A stretch of DNA of 64,000 nucleotides from an uncultured Flavobacteriaceae bacterium (GCA_947493175.1 CANLQD010000014.1:1-64000); one strand, 5' to 3'. Positions 43,339-53,107 are shown, numbered from the stretch's first letter. Translations and numbers: made by a program. Notes: generated by a model from the letters alone, not told the origin.

Positions 43339-43755
43339 TTAATAGCCCAAAACTGGTTGGTCATCAACCATTTTATACACAGGTCCTTTAACGATTTTTA
43401 GTTTTCTACCATAACCCGCGGCTTTGAACGACCGTTTGATTCTGGCAAAACGATGTCCGCAACTAGCCAATTCTAGTTGTTGGTCCTTGGTTTTGATAAG
43501 AATTTTTGTCTCCTCGACAACAAACTCTTCGGGGTCTACCGCAAAATGGCGGGCAAAACAGCTAGACACCTTCAAACTGGTTAGTAGGTGTATGGGAGAC
43601 ATACGAAAGGTATCTATGGTCTGTTTTCCTCGAATCAGGGTAATCGACTCTATTTCATTCATCATAATAGAAATAGCCTCACGCCGATGTGGAAAGTCTC
43701 CTTTTAACAAAAGTCCGGCTTTATGGATCTCAACACCACATTTGGTGTTTTCCAT
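43339..43755 (-). CDS. hypothetical protein, soluble
   Basis: 138 residues from the ATG at 43755; the frame also starts at 43887, adding 44 mostly basic residues. Residues 1-80 look like a beta-type sensor or PH-like domain ('GVEIHKAGLLLKGDFPHRRE'), followed by 'EEFVVEETKILIKTKDQQLEL' (in pieces) and a basic tail ('KRSFKAAGYGRKLKIVKG'). No signal. I recognise no family. Which of the two starts is right is open. Confidence 0.6.
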   Translation of the reverse strand: MENTKCGVEIHKAGLLLKGDFPHRREAISIMMNEIESITLIRGKQTIDTFRMSPIHLLTSLKVSSCFARHFAVDPEEFVVEETKILIKTKDQQLELASCGHRFARIKRSFKAAGYGRKLKIVKGPVYKMVDDQPVLGY

Positions 43756-44251
43756 TAAATAATCTGTTTTAAAATATTTGTTTTTAAAACCTTTTAAGTT
43801 GTATTCCAACTTATTGGTTGGTTGAAGTAATTGAAATATGGATAGTTTCTGTAATCCCCGTTGGCCTAGTTGCACAAAAGCATTCATTCCCAGCTAAATG
43901 GTTTTATTCGGTTTGTTATTAAGATTGAGGTGACACCTTTATAGGTGCTTCGGGGGGAGCGCAAGTTACAATTTTCACCTATTTTTTTGATAGTTTTTTC
44001 AGGGACAAAAGGAAGATATTGCCTAATTTGAAAAGTGTTTTGCCGATAAACTCCTGTAAATGGCAAGCGGGTGGGGAATTTGTTTTTTGACAAAAAGTTA
44101 TCAACAATTGTTCTTTTGTTTTATGTTCCCAATGAATGGTTGAACAAAATGATCGTTTTGGAGGATTATGGTCATACACGGGCTTTAAAATCGTCGGCAT
44201 ATCGATGCAATCTGTGTCTCGTTAATCTCAGATCGGACGAAACGGAAAGCC
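43756..44251. other. intergenic stretch, no feature recognised
   Basis: About 500 bp (360 bp if the upstream start at 43887 is used). Minus-strand frames at 43884-44093 and 43979-44200 exist but have no protein character. No terminator or repeat seen. Confidence 0.5.
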
Positions 44252-45580
44252 CTAGATCAAACCACGGGCTTTTATTTCCAAATACTTGTTGATGGTGTTA
44301 ACGGTAAGTTCTTCCGGTTTGGTAAGAATGGTCTGTATGCCATGTTTCTGCAGCTCTTTTTGCATTAACCTTTTCTCCAGTGAAAATTTTTCTGCAATGG
44401 TTTTATGGTAGATGGCCTGTAGGTTCTCTGCATCTTCGGTGAGCAAGCTTTCCAGTTCGGTATTTTCAAAAAAGACAACGACCAGTACATGCTGTTTGGC
44501 AATGGCCGTTAAAAAGGGAAGCTGTCGTTTTAGGGCCGAGATATGTTCAAAATTGGTGTAGAGCAATAACAGGCTTCTATGGGTCACCTTTCTTTTGATA
44601 TGCGCATAGAGCAATCCAAAGTCCGAATCGGTGAACTCCGTACTTAGGTTGTACAACTTTTCAAGGATGGTATTCAGGTGGGTAAGCTTTTGTACGGCCG
44701 GGACAAAAGTGTCAATTTTCTTGGAGAAGGTAATCATCCCGGTCTTATCGTTTCTTTTTAGGGCAACATTGGAGAAAGCGAGGGTGGCATTGATAGCGTA
44801 GTCCAACAGTTTTAACTCGTTAAAGGGCATTTTCATGACACGACCCATATCAATGACGCTATAGATAGGTTGGGAACGCTCGTCTTGGTATTGATTCACC
44901 ATCAGGTGCTGTTGTTTGGCAGTAGCCTTCCAATTGATGGTTCTGAAATCGTCACCGGGGACATATTCCTTAATTTGCTCAAATTCCTGTGTGTGTCCGA
45001 TACGCCGTATTTTTTTTAGGCCAATTTCAGAAAGTCGATTGTTGATGGCCAGAAAGTCGTACTGCTGCATTTGTATGATACTGGGGTATACCGGTACCAT
45101 TTGATCTTTTTGGAAGGTAAATCTCCGTTTTATGATTTTAAGAGGGGAAGAGGCGTACACATTCAAATTACCGAACAAATACGCCCCTCGATCTACAGGG
45201 CGTACCGTATAATCGAACGTGACTTTTTCTCCCTTTATGAGATTGCTTTCATATTTAAAATCCCTTTTTTGGAACTGAACAGGTAGCTCATCGATGATTG
45301 TGACAAAGGTTTTAAACGGGTATTGGGTCGCATAACCGATCCGAATGGGGTTTAGGTCGCTATTCGATAGTTTTTGGGGCAAATCGCGACTTGCTACGAT
45401 ACCCCTGTTACTGTAGAGAAGATACACATCGAAAAGAAATAGCGCCGCAAGCAGCATGGTTAAAAGCCAAGCAATAGGGTAAATGACCGGAACCCAGTAC
45501 GAGAGCATAAAGCAGGCAGAAAGGATGGCTATGTACCAAAAGAATACGTTGTGTATGTAGAACGATTTTAAGAAATGCAT
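44252..45580 (-). CDS. DUF58-domain membrane protein
   Basis: 442 residues. Two membrane segments at the N-terminus (about 12-50), then a beta domain and the DUF58/VWA-like part with 'GDDFRTINWKATAKQQHLMVNQYQDE' (pieces near 212-237), the family signature, then 'VIDMGRVMKMPF' and 'TGMITFS'. DUF58 proteins act with a MoxR ATPase, here 2 bp upstream, probably in assembly of periplasmic or membrane proteins. Last gene of the cluster on this strand. Confidence 0.93.
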   Translation of the reverse strand: MHFLKSFYIHNVFFWYIAILSACFMLSYWVPVIYPIAWLLTMLLAALFLFDVYLLYSNRGIVASRDLPQKLSNSDLNPIRIGYATQYPFKTFVTIIDELPVQFQKRDFKYESNLIKGEKVTFDYTVRPVDRGAYLFGNLNVYASSPLKIIKRRFTFQKDQMVPVYPSIIQMQQYDFLAINNRLSEIGLKKIRRIGHTQEFEQIKEYVPGDDFRTINWKATAKQQHLMVNQYQDERSQPIYSVIDMGRVMKMPFNELKLLDYAINATLAFSNVALKRNDKTGMITFSKKIDTFVPAVQKLTHLNTILEKLYNLSTEFTDSDFGLLYAHIKRKVTHRSLLLLYTNFEHISALKRQLPFLTAIAKQHVLVVVFFENTELESLLTEDAENLQAIYHKTIAEKFSLEKRLMQKELQKHGIQTILTKPEELTVNTINKYLEIKARGLI

Positions 45581-45582
45581 CC

Positions 45583-46644
45583 TTATCTCGGAATTTCGAC
45601 CGATTCGGTAATCATCTTCACGACGCTTTCGGTGGTCATTCCTTCCATTTCGCGCTCGGGAGTCAAGATGACCCGGTGGTTCAAAACAGGTACTAGTGCT
45701 CGTTTAACGTCTTCTGGAATCACAAAATCACGTCCGTTGATAGCCGCAAAGGCTTTCGCGGCGTTCAGCGTAGCAATCGAGGCCCTTGGGGAACCACCGA
45801 GATACAAGTGTGGGTGATTACGTGTTTTCGTGATGATGTCTGCGATATAACGAACAATTTTTTCCTCCACCAAAATGTCTTGAATTTTGGCACGAAACTC
45901 GTTCAATTGTTTGGGAGAAAGCACGTTGCCGATCTGTTCCTGTGGCTTTTTGCCTTTTCGTTCGTGGTGTGTCTGAATAATTTGCACTTCTTCTTCAATA
46001 GACGGGTAGTCGACCTTGATCTTAAAAAGAAAACGGTCTAACTGTGCTTCGGGCAGGGCATAGGTGCCTTCTTGTTCAATGGGGTTTTGGGTAGCCAAAA
46101 CCATGAAAGGAGCCTCCATGGGGTAGGTGGTGCCATCCATAGTCACTTGGCGTTCTTCCATGGTTTCGAACATGGCGGCCTGTGTCTTGGCGGGGGCGCG
46201 ATTGATCTCATCAATGAGAATAATATTCGAAAATATAGGTCCCTTCTTAAATTCAAATTCTGAATCTTTTACATTAAAGATGGAGGTGCCCAAAATATCA
46301 CTAGGCATTAAATCAGGAGTAAATTGAATACGGCTAAATCCTGTTTTCAAGGTTTTGGCGAACAGTTTGGCGGTAATCGTCTTTGCGATACCGGGAACCC
46401 CTTCTATCAATACATGCCCATCGACCAAAAGGGAAACAATCAACAACTCAATAAAGTTTTCTTGACCCACGATTACCTTGGCAAGTTCCTTCTTTATATC
46501 GGCCACGGCGTTTTTGAGTCCGTCGAGAGGAATCCGATTGTCAAAATTTAGGTCACCGTTCCCGGCTTTCGTTTCTTCGGTGGGGGTATTGCTTTCCTGT
46601 GGGAGTTGTTGTTCTTCTTCAGGGTTGTTATCGGGCGTTTCCAT
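45583..46644 (-). CDS. MoxR-family AAA+ ATPase
   Basis: 353 residues. The N-terminal 40 residues are polar and variable. Walker A is 'EGVPGIAKT' (81-89), Walker B 'IILIDE' (141-146), with 'QNPIEQEGTYALPEAQLDRF' (sensor region) and an arginine finger. MoxR ATPases are chaperones for metal or protein loading and work with DUF58/VWA partners, here directly downstream. The start overlaps the stop of the DUF4350 gene by 17 bp, so translation is coupled. Confidence 0.95.
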   Translation of the reverse strand: METPDNNPEEEQQLPQESNTPTEETKAGNGDLNFDNRIPLDGLKNAVADIKKELAKVIVGQENFIELLIVSLLVDGHVLIEGVPGIAKTITAKLFAKTLKTGFSRIQFTPDLMPSDILGTSIFNVKDSEFEFKKGPIFSNIILIDEINRAPAKTQAAMFETMEERQVTMDGTTYPMEAPFMVLATQNPIEQEGTYALPEAQLDRFLFKIKVDYPSIEEEVQIIQTHHERKGKKPQEQIGNVLSPKQLNEFRAKIQDILVEEKIVRYIADIITKTRNHPHLYLGGSPRASIATLNAAKAFAAINGRDFVIPEDVKRALVPVLNHRVILTPEREMEGMTTESVVKMITESVEIPR

Positions 46645-47842
46645 CTGCTCTTTTTTTAAATTGTTCTATGGATGTGTTCAGTTTTTTTAGTTCATTATCC
46701 GTAACGGTCTGTTGATTGCGTAACCTTTCGAAAAAATCGAAAAGGGTGGTCACCTCTTCGACGCTATGGGAACTTCTAGCAGCAAGGTTTCTATAAAAAT
46801 CGCCTTCCCGTTCAATAGTTCCTAGATAAAAGTGAGACCGTACGTATTCCAAGAAATATTCGATCTTATGTTCGGCAATCTGTTTTTGCTCCTGCTTTTC
46901 GTAGTACATATCGGCTATGGTACGTGTAAAGGCCAAGGTCTGATTTTTTAGGGGTACCACGACAGGTATTGACCTTTGTTTTCGTTTGCCTTCAAAGAGG
47001 ATGTAGATCAACGCCCCTATCAAAGCCAAGTAATAGGCCCATTTTAAAGACTTGTTGTTCAGGAATATGTACATGGGGGAACTATAGAACGACTTTCCAT
47101 CCTTGTAGTAAGTATCCATTAAGAGGGTAGTATCCGATGGAATGTATGACAGTAGACCGGCCGTATAATTTCGATTGTCATCCTTCAATAAAAAATAGTT
47201 GGTTACTGCTTTGGGAAAAGTAGTTAGAATAATACTGCCTTGTCCAAAATCCCTTTGTACCGTGCTAAGAAACGTATTCCCATCCTCATCTGAAAGGTCT
47301 TGAACCGTACCCAGAACCTTTGTCCCCACCGTATCGATTTCATGAAAATGGGCGATGTAGTTGTCTTTCTTAAAGATATAGGGCATTTTTGATTGCAAGC
47401 TGGGGTGTACCATACGGTACCCAAAACCACTTTCGTCGTTCAGTCCGGCATACGCATTTCTAGTATCCAGACCCAAGGTGTCGAGTAGCTTGGTTTCAAA
47501 GCTGCCAGAGGCAATAAAGAGGGTGTTGCCCTTTGCCGTCCAGTTTAACAAAGCATTGAGTTCGGTTTCATTAAAAGTAATGGCAGAATTCGCAAAAAAA
47601 TAAGTGCCTTTGCTTTTGGTATTATTTTCGAGATATTCGTAAGGTGGAATGCTGATCTGCCTTGTATCTGCAAAAATATCGGCTACAAGGTCATTGAATA
47701 CCTTGGTGCCGTACGGAATTTTGTGCTGTGCCACATAAGAAGGGAACCAATTTAATTTTTTAGGTTGGTTGTACTGTAGTACCAGAAGCAACACAATGGT
47801 AAGCACCGCAATCAGTAGATAAATACCGCCTTTTTTACGCAT
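46628..47842 (-). CDS. DUF4350-domain membrane protein
   Basis: 404 residues from the ATG at 47842, which overlaps the preceding gene by 8 bp; a frame from 47938 would add residues translated from that gene. One membrane segment at the start (about 7-23), a DUF4350 GATase-like domain outside ('ILKGTVEN' region, 'FFANSAITFNETEL', 'IFIASGSFETKLLD' type elements), a second membrane segment near 275, and a helical C-terminus ('EKQEQKQIAEHKIEYF'). Typical of MoxR-DUF58 clusters. Confidence 0.85.
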   Translation of the reverse strand: MRKKGGIYLLIAVLTIVLLLVLQYNQPKKLNWFPSYVAQHKIPYGTKVFNDLVADIFADTRQISIPPYEYLENNTKSKGTYFFANSAITFNETELNALLNWTAKGNTLFIASGSFETKLLDTLGLDTRNAYAGLNDESGFGYRMVHPSLQSKMPYIFKKDNYIAHFHEIDTVGTKVLGTVQDLSDEDGNTFLSTVQRDFGQGSIILTTFPKAVTNYFLLKDDNRNYTAGLLSYIPSDTTLLMDTYYKDGKSFYSSPMYIFLNNKSLKWAYYLALIGALIYILFEGKRKQRSIPVVVPLKNQTLAFTRTIADMYYEKQEQKQIAEHKIEYFLEYVRSHFYLGTIEREGDFYRNLAARSSHSVEEVTTLFDFFERLRNQQTVTDNELKKLNTSIEQFKKRADGNAR

Positions 47843-48569
47843 GCCGTTCCAATGTTTTTTGTAGGTGAATAAAGGCGCGTTCGGCTTGTTGGTATTTGGC
47901 TTTGTCCAATGCAAAGCTACCGTACCAGATATAATCATAGAGGCGTGTAATGGTCTTAAAGGGACCTTTCAATTCTTGGGTCCTCAGTTCTTTTAAATAG
48001 TCATCGTTTGTTTTTTGCAACTGCCAGTCGATCAACTCCTGGTCACTCATTTTTTGAAGTAAGAACAGATAGTAATATCGGATGGCGAGGCGGTAATCAT
48101 TGTCGGCCAAGGCTTTGCGTATCAAGGCTTGAATATCTTCGTTCCTGATAAGGTGTTCTTCTTCTGAAAGTGCTACGGTACTGCTATCTTTTTTTGCTTG
48201 CCGCATCGCATTGGCGTTCACTTTTAGGAAAAATTTGATAAGGATAAAAATTAAGATTCCCAGCAGCAAATAAGGAACGACTCGTAAAAACGTTGCCAGA
48301 AAGCCCACGGCTTTTTCCGCACCGAAAATCCATTCGAAAAATCGAAGGAACAGATTCCCCAGCCAATCCATGAAATCATCCCAAATAGTACGTTCGGTCT
48401 TAACGACCTCATAATCGAAGTCAGGGTCGTTTCGATAGCTTTCCAACTGTTCCTTGTCAATTTCAACCACCTCTAGCGGGGCTTCATCGTAGTTTAGGGG
48501 AACACTATCTTGACTCCATGCTTGACCGAGACATCCACAAAAAAGTAGGGTAAGAATTACCTTGTGCAT
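47835..48569 (-). CDS. DUF4129-domain protein
   Basis: 244 residues. Signal peptide at about 1-20 ('MHKVILTLLF...AWSQ'), one membrane segment near 92-112, and a helical C-terminal DUF4129 domain ('AIRYYYLFLLQKMSDQELIDW', in part, 'TKANAEY'-like end 'ERAFIHLQ'). DUF4129 proteins belong to the MoxR-DUF58 cluster. Gap to the preceding gene is 2 bp. Confidence 0.88.
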   Translation of the reverse strand: MHKVILTLLFCGCLGQAWSQDSVPLNYDEAPLEVVEIDKEQLESYRNDPDFDYEVVKTERTIWDDFMDWLGNLFLRFFEWIFGAEKAVGFLATFLRVVPYLLLGILIFILIKFFLKVNANAMRQAKKDSSTVALSEEEHLIRNEDIQALIRKALADNDYRLAIRYYYLFLLQKMSDQELIDWQLQKTNDDYLKELRTQELKGPFKTITRLYDYIWYGSFALDKAKYQQAERAFIHLQKTLERHA

Positions 48570-48571
48570 GA

Positions 48572-49459
48572 TTAGTTTTCAGGGTTTTGACCAAGATTTT
48601 GAATGCGTTCGTAGGTTCCTGTGAAATTTTTCTTTTCGTTGAGGTTAAAATAAATCAGGGCCCCTGCCACCAGCGATATGATATTCAGCATAAATTGCGC
48701 TATGGTGCTAATAACGTTCAACAGAATATAGATAGGGTCTTTGAAGACATCCATGATGCTTTCAGCATCCATTTCCCCACTAAAAACACCCATCTTCAGA
48801 TAGTTGTAAATGGTGGTTGGCAATGCAAAGGCATACCCTGCAATTCCAACAATAATTGCCACTATGACAAGGGTCGCAAAGGTCATCCACCATTCATCCT
48901 TTACCAGGTTAAAACTATCCCCATAGGCATCTACGGCTCCCTTCTGATCAAAAACCAGAACTCCAAATGCAAGTGATAGGGGTACCCAGAGATAAACTGC
49001 AGGAAAACAACAAACAACAAATCCGGCAATTAATGAAATGGCGACCAAAAAGATAAGCCCAATAAAGGAAGGCAGGGTCGCATATACATCGCTTCGAATG
49101 GCATCATAATTTATTTGTCCTCTGCCGACGGTATAGGATTTAATATAGTGTAAAACTGTAGATTGTGAGACGGCATACACGATCAATAGGTTGATGGCAT
49201 AAAATAGCATGAGGCCTATGATCAAGAATCCGTCAGTTGCCTCGGGATCATATGATTGTAAAATGAGGTTGAATTGGTTTCCTGCATAATACATGTAGAG
49301 CACCAAGGCAATGACCATTACCAACAAATAAGGGCCAACGATCTTAAAAAAAACTCCGAAGAATGTTTTGAATTCACTTCGCATGAAGGCAAAGGTATCT
49401 GAGAGAATATCACCAAGCTCGCGTTGTTTTTTAAATTCAATATAGTTGTCGTTGGTCAT
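48572..49459 (-). CDS. polytopic membrane protein of the SpoIIM/DUF4129 cluster
   Basis: 295 residues, about six membrane segments, with a cytoplasmic helix first ('RELGDILSDTFAFMRSEFKTFF'). The fold resembles the large DUF975/DUF4013-type families, with an 'SFNLVKDEWWMTF' segment typical of them near 175-187. Overlaps the SpoIIM gene by 4 bp (ATGA), so it is part of the operon. Function unknown. Confidence 0.8.
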   Translation of the reverse strand: MTNDNYIEFKKQRELGDILSDTFAFMRSEFKTFFGVFFKIVGPYLLVMVIALVLYMYYAGNQFNLILQSYDPEATDGFLIIGLMLFYAINLLIVYAVSQSTVLHYIKSYTVGRGQINYDAIRSDVYATLPSFIGLIFLVAISLIAGFVVCCFPAVYLWVPLSLAFGVLVFDQKGAVDAYGDSFNLVKDEWWMTFATLVIVAIIVGIAGYAFALPTTIYNYLKMGVFSGEMDAESIMDVFKDPIYILLNVISTIAQFMLNIISLVAGALIYFNLNEKKNFTGTYERIQNLGQNPEN

Positions 49460-50415
49460 AGGGTGGTTTTTTTATGTAGTTGACGGGGGTAAATAACGTA
49501 ATAGAATAAAATGAGAGCCAGGGATGCTGCAATAATCAAAATGGCCAACCAATCGGGCATTTCGGTATGGCGGGTGACAAAGCCTTCCAAGAAACCGGCC
49601 ACGATAAAGAACGGAACGGTGCTGAGCATTATTTTTAACCCGTTGATCACTCCGCGTCTAAAAGATTCCAATCTTGAATAGGTTCCCGGGAACAACATTC
49701 CGTTGGCGAGCACGAGTCCGGCACAACCCGCGACGATGATTACTGAAATTTCAATGGTACCGTGAATCCAAATAGTTCGTGCCGATTCCCAGAACAATCC
49801 TTTATCGTAAAAAAAGTATTGAAAACTTCCGAGCATAATAGCGTTGGACATCATAATGTATAAAGTTCCGATGCCGAAAAGAATACCAAAGGCAAAGGCA
49901 AGAAGGGCAACACGAATGTTATTGATGGTGATGCCTAGCGACATATTGAATTCCCCCATTTGCTTATAAACCGCCATTGGGTCATTATTTTCGATATTTT
50001 CAAGCGTCATGTTCACGTAGCCGTCTCCCAAAATAGATCGAACAAAGTTACCTTCATTGGCCGAGGAGAATACCCCTACCGATGTAAAAAAGACGAACAC
50101 AAGAAAGGCGATCAGCAGTTCGCGCTGATGATGAAAAAATAGGGTAGGAAACTCAGTTTTCCAAAAGCTGATAATCCTATTTTTTGACTCTTTTTTGGTT
50201 TTGTATATTTTCTGATGGGCCTGGGAAGCCAGTGAATTTAGATATGCTTCCGTATTGCTTTTTGGATAGAAGGTCTTGGCGTAGCTGAGGTGGTCGGTAA
50301 TTTCAATATAAAGGTCGGACAATACATCGGGAGCTATCTTCGTTCTGTTGGAGAGCGCACTTTCAAAAGTGGCCCATTTATCTTTATTTTGCTTGACGAA
50401 GGCAGCTTCGCGCAT
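49456..50415 (-). CDS. SpoIIM-family (stage II sporulation M-like) membrane protein
   Basis: 319 residues, five membrane segments in the C-terminal two thirds, after a soluble helical N-terminus ('REAAFVKQNKDKWATFE'). 'NNIRVALLAFAFGILFGIGTLYIMMSNAIMLGSFQYFF' (pieces, about 165-202) and 'HGTIEISVIIVAGCAGL' are the SpoIIM signature. In non-sporulating bacteria the family accompanies RDD, DUF4129, MoxR and DUF58 genes, as here. First gene of the cluster on this strand, divergent from the RDD gene. Confidence 0.92.
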   Translation of the reverse strand: MREAAFVKQNKDKWATFESALSNRTKIAPDVLSDLYIEITDHLSYAKTFYPKSNTEAYLNSLASQAHQKIYKTKKESKNRIISFWKTEFPTLFFHHQRELLIAFLVFVFFTSVGVFSSANEGNFVRSILGDGYVNMTLENIENNDPMAVYKQMGEFNMSLGITINNIRVALLAFAFGILFGIGTLYIMMSNAIMLGSFQYFFYDKGLFWESARTIWIHGTIEISVIIVAGCAGLVLANGMLFPGTYSRLESFRRGVINGLKIMLSTVPFFIVAGFLEGFVTRHTEMPDWLAILIIAASLALILFYYVIYPRQLHKKTTL

Positions 50416-50421
50416 TTCAAA

Positions 50422-50437
50422 TTTGGTTTATACCAAA
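50422..50437. promoter_or_regulatory. perfect inverted repeat between SpoIIM and RDD genes
   Basis: TTTGGT (50422-50427), TTAT, ACCAAA (50432-50437) lies in the middle of the 33-bp gap between two divergent genes. With so little space it must touch both leaders. It is a candidate shared operator. Confidence 0.4.
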
Positions 50438-50448
50438 GAAACAAAACT

Positions 50449-51165
50449 ATGGAACAATTTCAAATAGAAACTGCCCAAAATATAAGCATTGATCAGAACA
50501 CGGCCCATTTGGGAGACCGCATGCTTGCTTATATTATCGATAGTTTCGTCATCGGTGTTTACATTATTCTTATCATAGTTTTGTTGGTCTCAATGGATGT
50601 AGATCCCGGCGATCAATGGGCGCTCTATTTGGTATTGAACCTTCCTGCCTTTCTATATTATGTACTCTTGGAAACCTTTATGAACGGAAAGACCATAGGG
50701 AAAAGCCTTATGAATATACGGGTAGTGAAACTCGATGGTTCCAAACCAAATTTTGCCAGTTATTTTGTACGATGGATTTTACGGATCGTAGACGTTTTGC
50801 TAACCTCGGGCGGACTTGCCGTGCTGACTATTTTGGTACGGGGAAAAGGACAGCGCATTGGTGATATGGCAGCGGGAACAACGGTTATTAGCGAAAAAAG
50901 GCGGGTAAGTCTAAAGGATACACTTTTGAGGGAACTCCCGGTCGACTATCAAGCTAAATTTCCTCAGGTCACTATTTTCAAGGATGCCGAAATACAGACC
51001 ATTAAAGAGCTTTATGACCGTGCGAAACGCAACGGCGACCACCAGGTAATTATTTCCCTTAGTGACCAAATTAAAAAAGTTACCCAGATTGTTACCGATA
51101 TGAAACCGATTGATTTTGTGGATATCGTAATCAAGGATTATAACTTCTATACCCAGCAGCTGTAG
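50449..51165 (+). CDS. RDD-family membrane protein
   Basis: 238 residues from the ATG at 50449; the open frame extends into the SpoIIM gene's antisense. RDD motif at the start ('LGDRMLAYIIDSFVIGVY', about 23-40), three membrane segments, 'NGKTIGKSLMNIRVVKLDG', and a basic then helical C-terminus. RDD proteins are small transporters or accessory membrane proteins that travel with the SpoIIM/MoxR cluster. Divergent from it across 33 bp. Confidence 0.9.
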   Translation: MEQFQIETAQNISIDQNTAHLGDRMLAYIIDSFVIGVYIILIIVLLVSMDVDPGDQWALYLVLNLPAFLYYVLLETFMNGKTIGKSLMNIRVVKLDGSKPNFASYFVRWILRIVDVLLTSGGLAVLTILVRGKGQRIGDMAAGTTVISEKRRVSLKDTLLRELPVDYQAKFPQVTIFKDAEIQTIKELYDRAKRNGDHQVIISLSDQIKKVTQIVTDMKPIDFVDIVIKDYNFYTQQL

Positions 51166-51341
51166 AAAAGTCCGGTTCAAATTTAAGCCTAAATGCAAAG
51201 AAAACATGTAACACTACTACGAAGTGTAGACGCTAGTTCGTATGGTTGTAATCATGCATCAATGTGCCTTGTATGGAAATTACCATTCTCTAAGTCCATA
51301 TTCGATGGCGGAGAAACACTAACCGCTACTAAAGTTAACCT

Positions 51342-51953
51342 ATGTTCTATTTCATAATCGATATTCTGGGTACGGTGGCCTTTGCTATTTCAGGAGTGAT
51401 GGTGGCAATGGAAAAGAAGTTAGATCTTTTTGGGGTATTCATTGTTGCTTTTGTGACAGCCGTCGGGGGTGGTACATTAAGAGACTTATTGATCGGGTCT
51501 ACACCCGTGGTTTGGTTACAGCAACCGGTATATCTACTCACCATTTCCGGAACCGTGGTTTTTGCTATCTTATTTTTTAATAAACTAAAATACTTGCGCA
51601 CTTCTTTGTTTCTATTCGATACCATTGGTATTGGCCTTTATACCATGGTCGGTATCGAAAAGGGGTTGGCCGTGAGTTTGTCACCCATGATGTGTGTAGC
51701 CCTGGGAACGATCACCGCCAGTTTTGGAGGTGTTATACGTGATATTCTTTGCAACGAAATTCCGGTGATTTTTCGAAAGGAGATTTATGCGACCGCCTGT
51801 ATCCTAGGGGGAGCAAGCTACTTCCTGTTCAAAGAGTTGCCCATTGATATCGCTTATGCGTATTTGGGCGCTATTATAACCATTATCATCATTCGTTTGC
51901 TTGCGGTCAGGTTTCATATTGCATTGCCAAATATCTATAGGAACGGGAGGTGA
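51342..51953 (+). CDS. TRIC-type cation channel (UPF0126 family)
   Basis: 203 residues with seven membrane segments made of two halves. Each half has the family glycine motif: 'AVGGGTLRDLLIG' (47-59) and 'ASFGGVIRDILCNEIP' (127-142). The second is followed by 'FRKEIYA' (the KE motif of TRIC-type channels). It would conduct monovalent cations in the inner membrane. Monocistronic; followed by a repeat-rich stretch. Confidence 0.9.
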   Translation: MFYFIIDILGTVAFAISGVMVAMEKKLDLFGVFIVAFVTAVGGGTLRDLLIGSTPVVWLQQPVYLLTISGTVVFAILFFNKLKYLRTSLFLFDTIGIGLYTMVGIEKGLAVSLSPMMCVALGTITASFGGVIRDILCNEIPVIFRKEIYATACILGGASYFLFKELPIDIAYAYLGAIITIIIIRLLAVRFHIALPNIYRNGR

Positions 51954-52378
51954 TCCGAGTTCAAGTTCAAGTACAAACTCAAGCTCAAAAAAACAAAAGA
52001 AGGAATATGAACGCTAAATGAACGATTAGGGGAGTCTAAAAATTGAACCCTAGATGCTTCTAGCTTTCGTAAGTTAGAAATTGTCTTTCCCTAGCTCTGG
52101 GGGTAAATGATTTCCTAGAACCTTCTTGTTTCTAAAATTTTTTCCCTTTCTGCGTTTTGAAAAAAATAGGTAGTTGGGTTCATCCTTTATTAACCTTGTT
52201 CGGCTTTTTACCATTCTCGAAAAAGTTTGTTGGACACGAATTGTACGAGTTTTTACAGATGATACAATTCCTGTCTTAGTAGAATGAAAAGCATATAAAT
52301 ACTAGAAGGCATTGGATTCGGAAGTTTGGAAAACCAATTAACATACATCTCGTTCCTAAACCTTGAACCTTAAACCTT
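51954..52378. other. gene-free stretch with short AAGTTCAAG-type repeats
   Basis: No gene. 51958-51988 is a run of hexamers (GTTCAAGTTCAAGTACAAAC then TCAAGCTCAAA). 52360-52377 has CCTTGAACCTTAAACC in the opposite orientation. Similar pieces are in the 8720-9400 island. The middle holds no feature. Confidence 0.55.
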
Positions 52379-53104
52379 CTACTGTAGCACCTCCACTTTT
52401 TCGATATAAATGTTTTGAAAAGGCCAATCGCCTTTGCCTACGGGTTGTTGATTAATTTTATCAACAATATCCATGCCCTGTATTACTTTTCCGAACGGGG
52501 TATAGTCCCCATCTAAATGATAGGATCCGGGGTCGGTCACGACAATAAAGAACTCATAGGGAGAAGCCAACATATGGGGGTTGTTTATCTCACTACTGGG
52601 AACCGATAGGGTTCCTCGGTGATGCTTATAGCCTTTTCGGGTATCGGGCGGAAGCAGGTAACGGCCAATTACTTTTCGTTTATTGGCGGTTTCCATATCG
52701 TCTGAATTACCTCCTTGAATAATGAAGTCCTTTACAACCCGGTGAAATTGGGTATCGTTAAAATAGCCTTGGCGTGCTAAATAAACAAAATTCGCCTTGT
52801 GATAGGGCACGTTGTCGTACAATTGCACTGTGAACGCACCTAGACTGGTCGTAATCTTCACTTTGTTTTCGGTTAGTCCTTTTTGGTATTCAAAGAAAAA
52901 ATCAATCGCATTTTCCTCGGTGAGTTTAAAAGGTTCTTCCTCTTTTGGTTTCGTTTCAGGGACAGAATCTTTAAGTACGTTTTCAACTTGTACCGGGGCA
53001 GGCGTGTTTTGAGGTTGGTCTTTGCATCCTCCCAAAAAAAATAGTGGTATACTTGTAAGTAGCCCTATTTTGGTTTGAAAAAGTAGCAGCTTAACAGATT
53101 TCAT
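52379..53104 (-). CDS. cyclophilin-type peptidyl-prolyl isomerase, lipoprotein
   Basis: 241 residues from the ATG at 53104. Lipoprotein signal ending 'LFFLGGC' (C27), then a spacer and a charged stretch ('PETKPKEEEPFKL'), and a cyclophilin domain (about 80-241) with 'FHRVVKDFIIQGGNSDD' as its active site. It catalyses proline isomerisation in the periplasm. Its start lies only 3 bp from the start of the divergent Nudix gene. Confidence 0.93.
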   Translation of the reverse strand: MKSVKLLLFQTKIGLLTSIPLFFLGGCKDQPQNTPAPVQVENVLKDSVPETKPKEEEPFKLTEENAIDFFFEYQKGLTENKVKITTSLGAFTVQLYDNVPYHKANFVYLARQGYFNDTQFHRVVKDFIIQGGNSDDMETANKRKVIGRYLLPPDTRKGYKHHRGTLSVPSSEINNPHMLASPYEFFIVVTDPGSYHLDGDYTPFGKVIQGMDIVDKINQQPVGKGDWPFQNIYIEKVEVLQ

Positions 53105-53107
53105 ACA

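Noticed and set aside
43979..44200. Open frame of 73 codons on the minus strand
   Set aside because: Low complexity and no homology-like features; treated as chance in a gene-free stretch.
44246..44272. Hairpin AAAGCCC...GGGCTTT at the end of the DUF58 gene
   Set aside because: It overlaps the stop codon region, the loop is long, and no T run follows on the minus strand.
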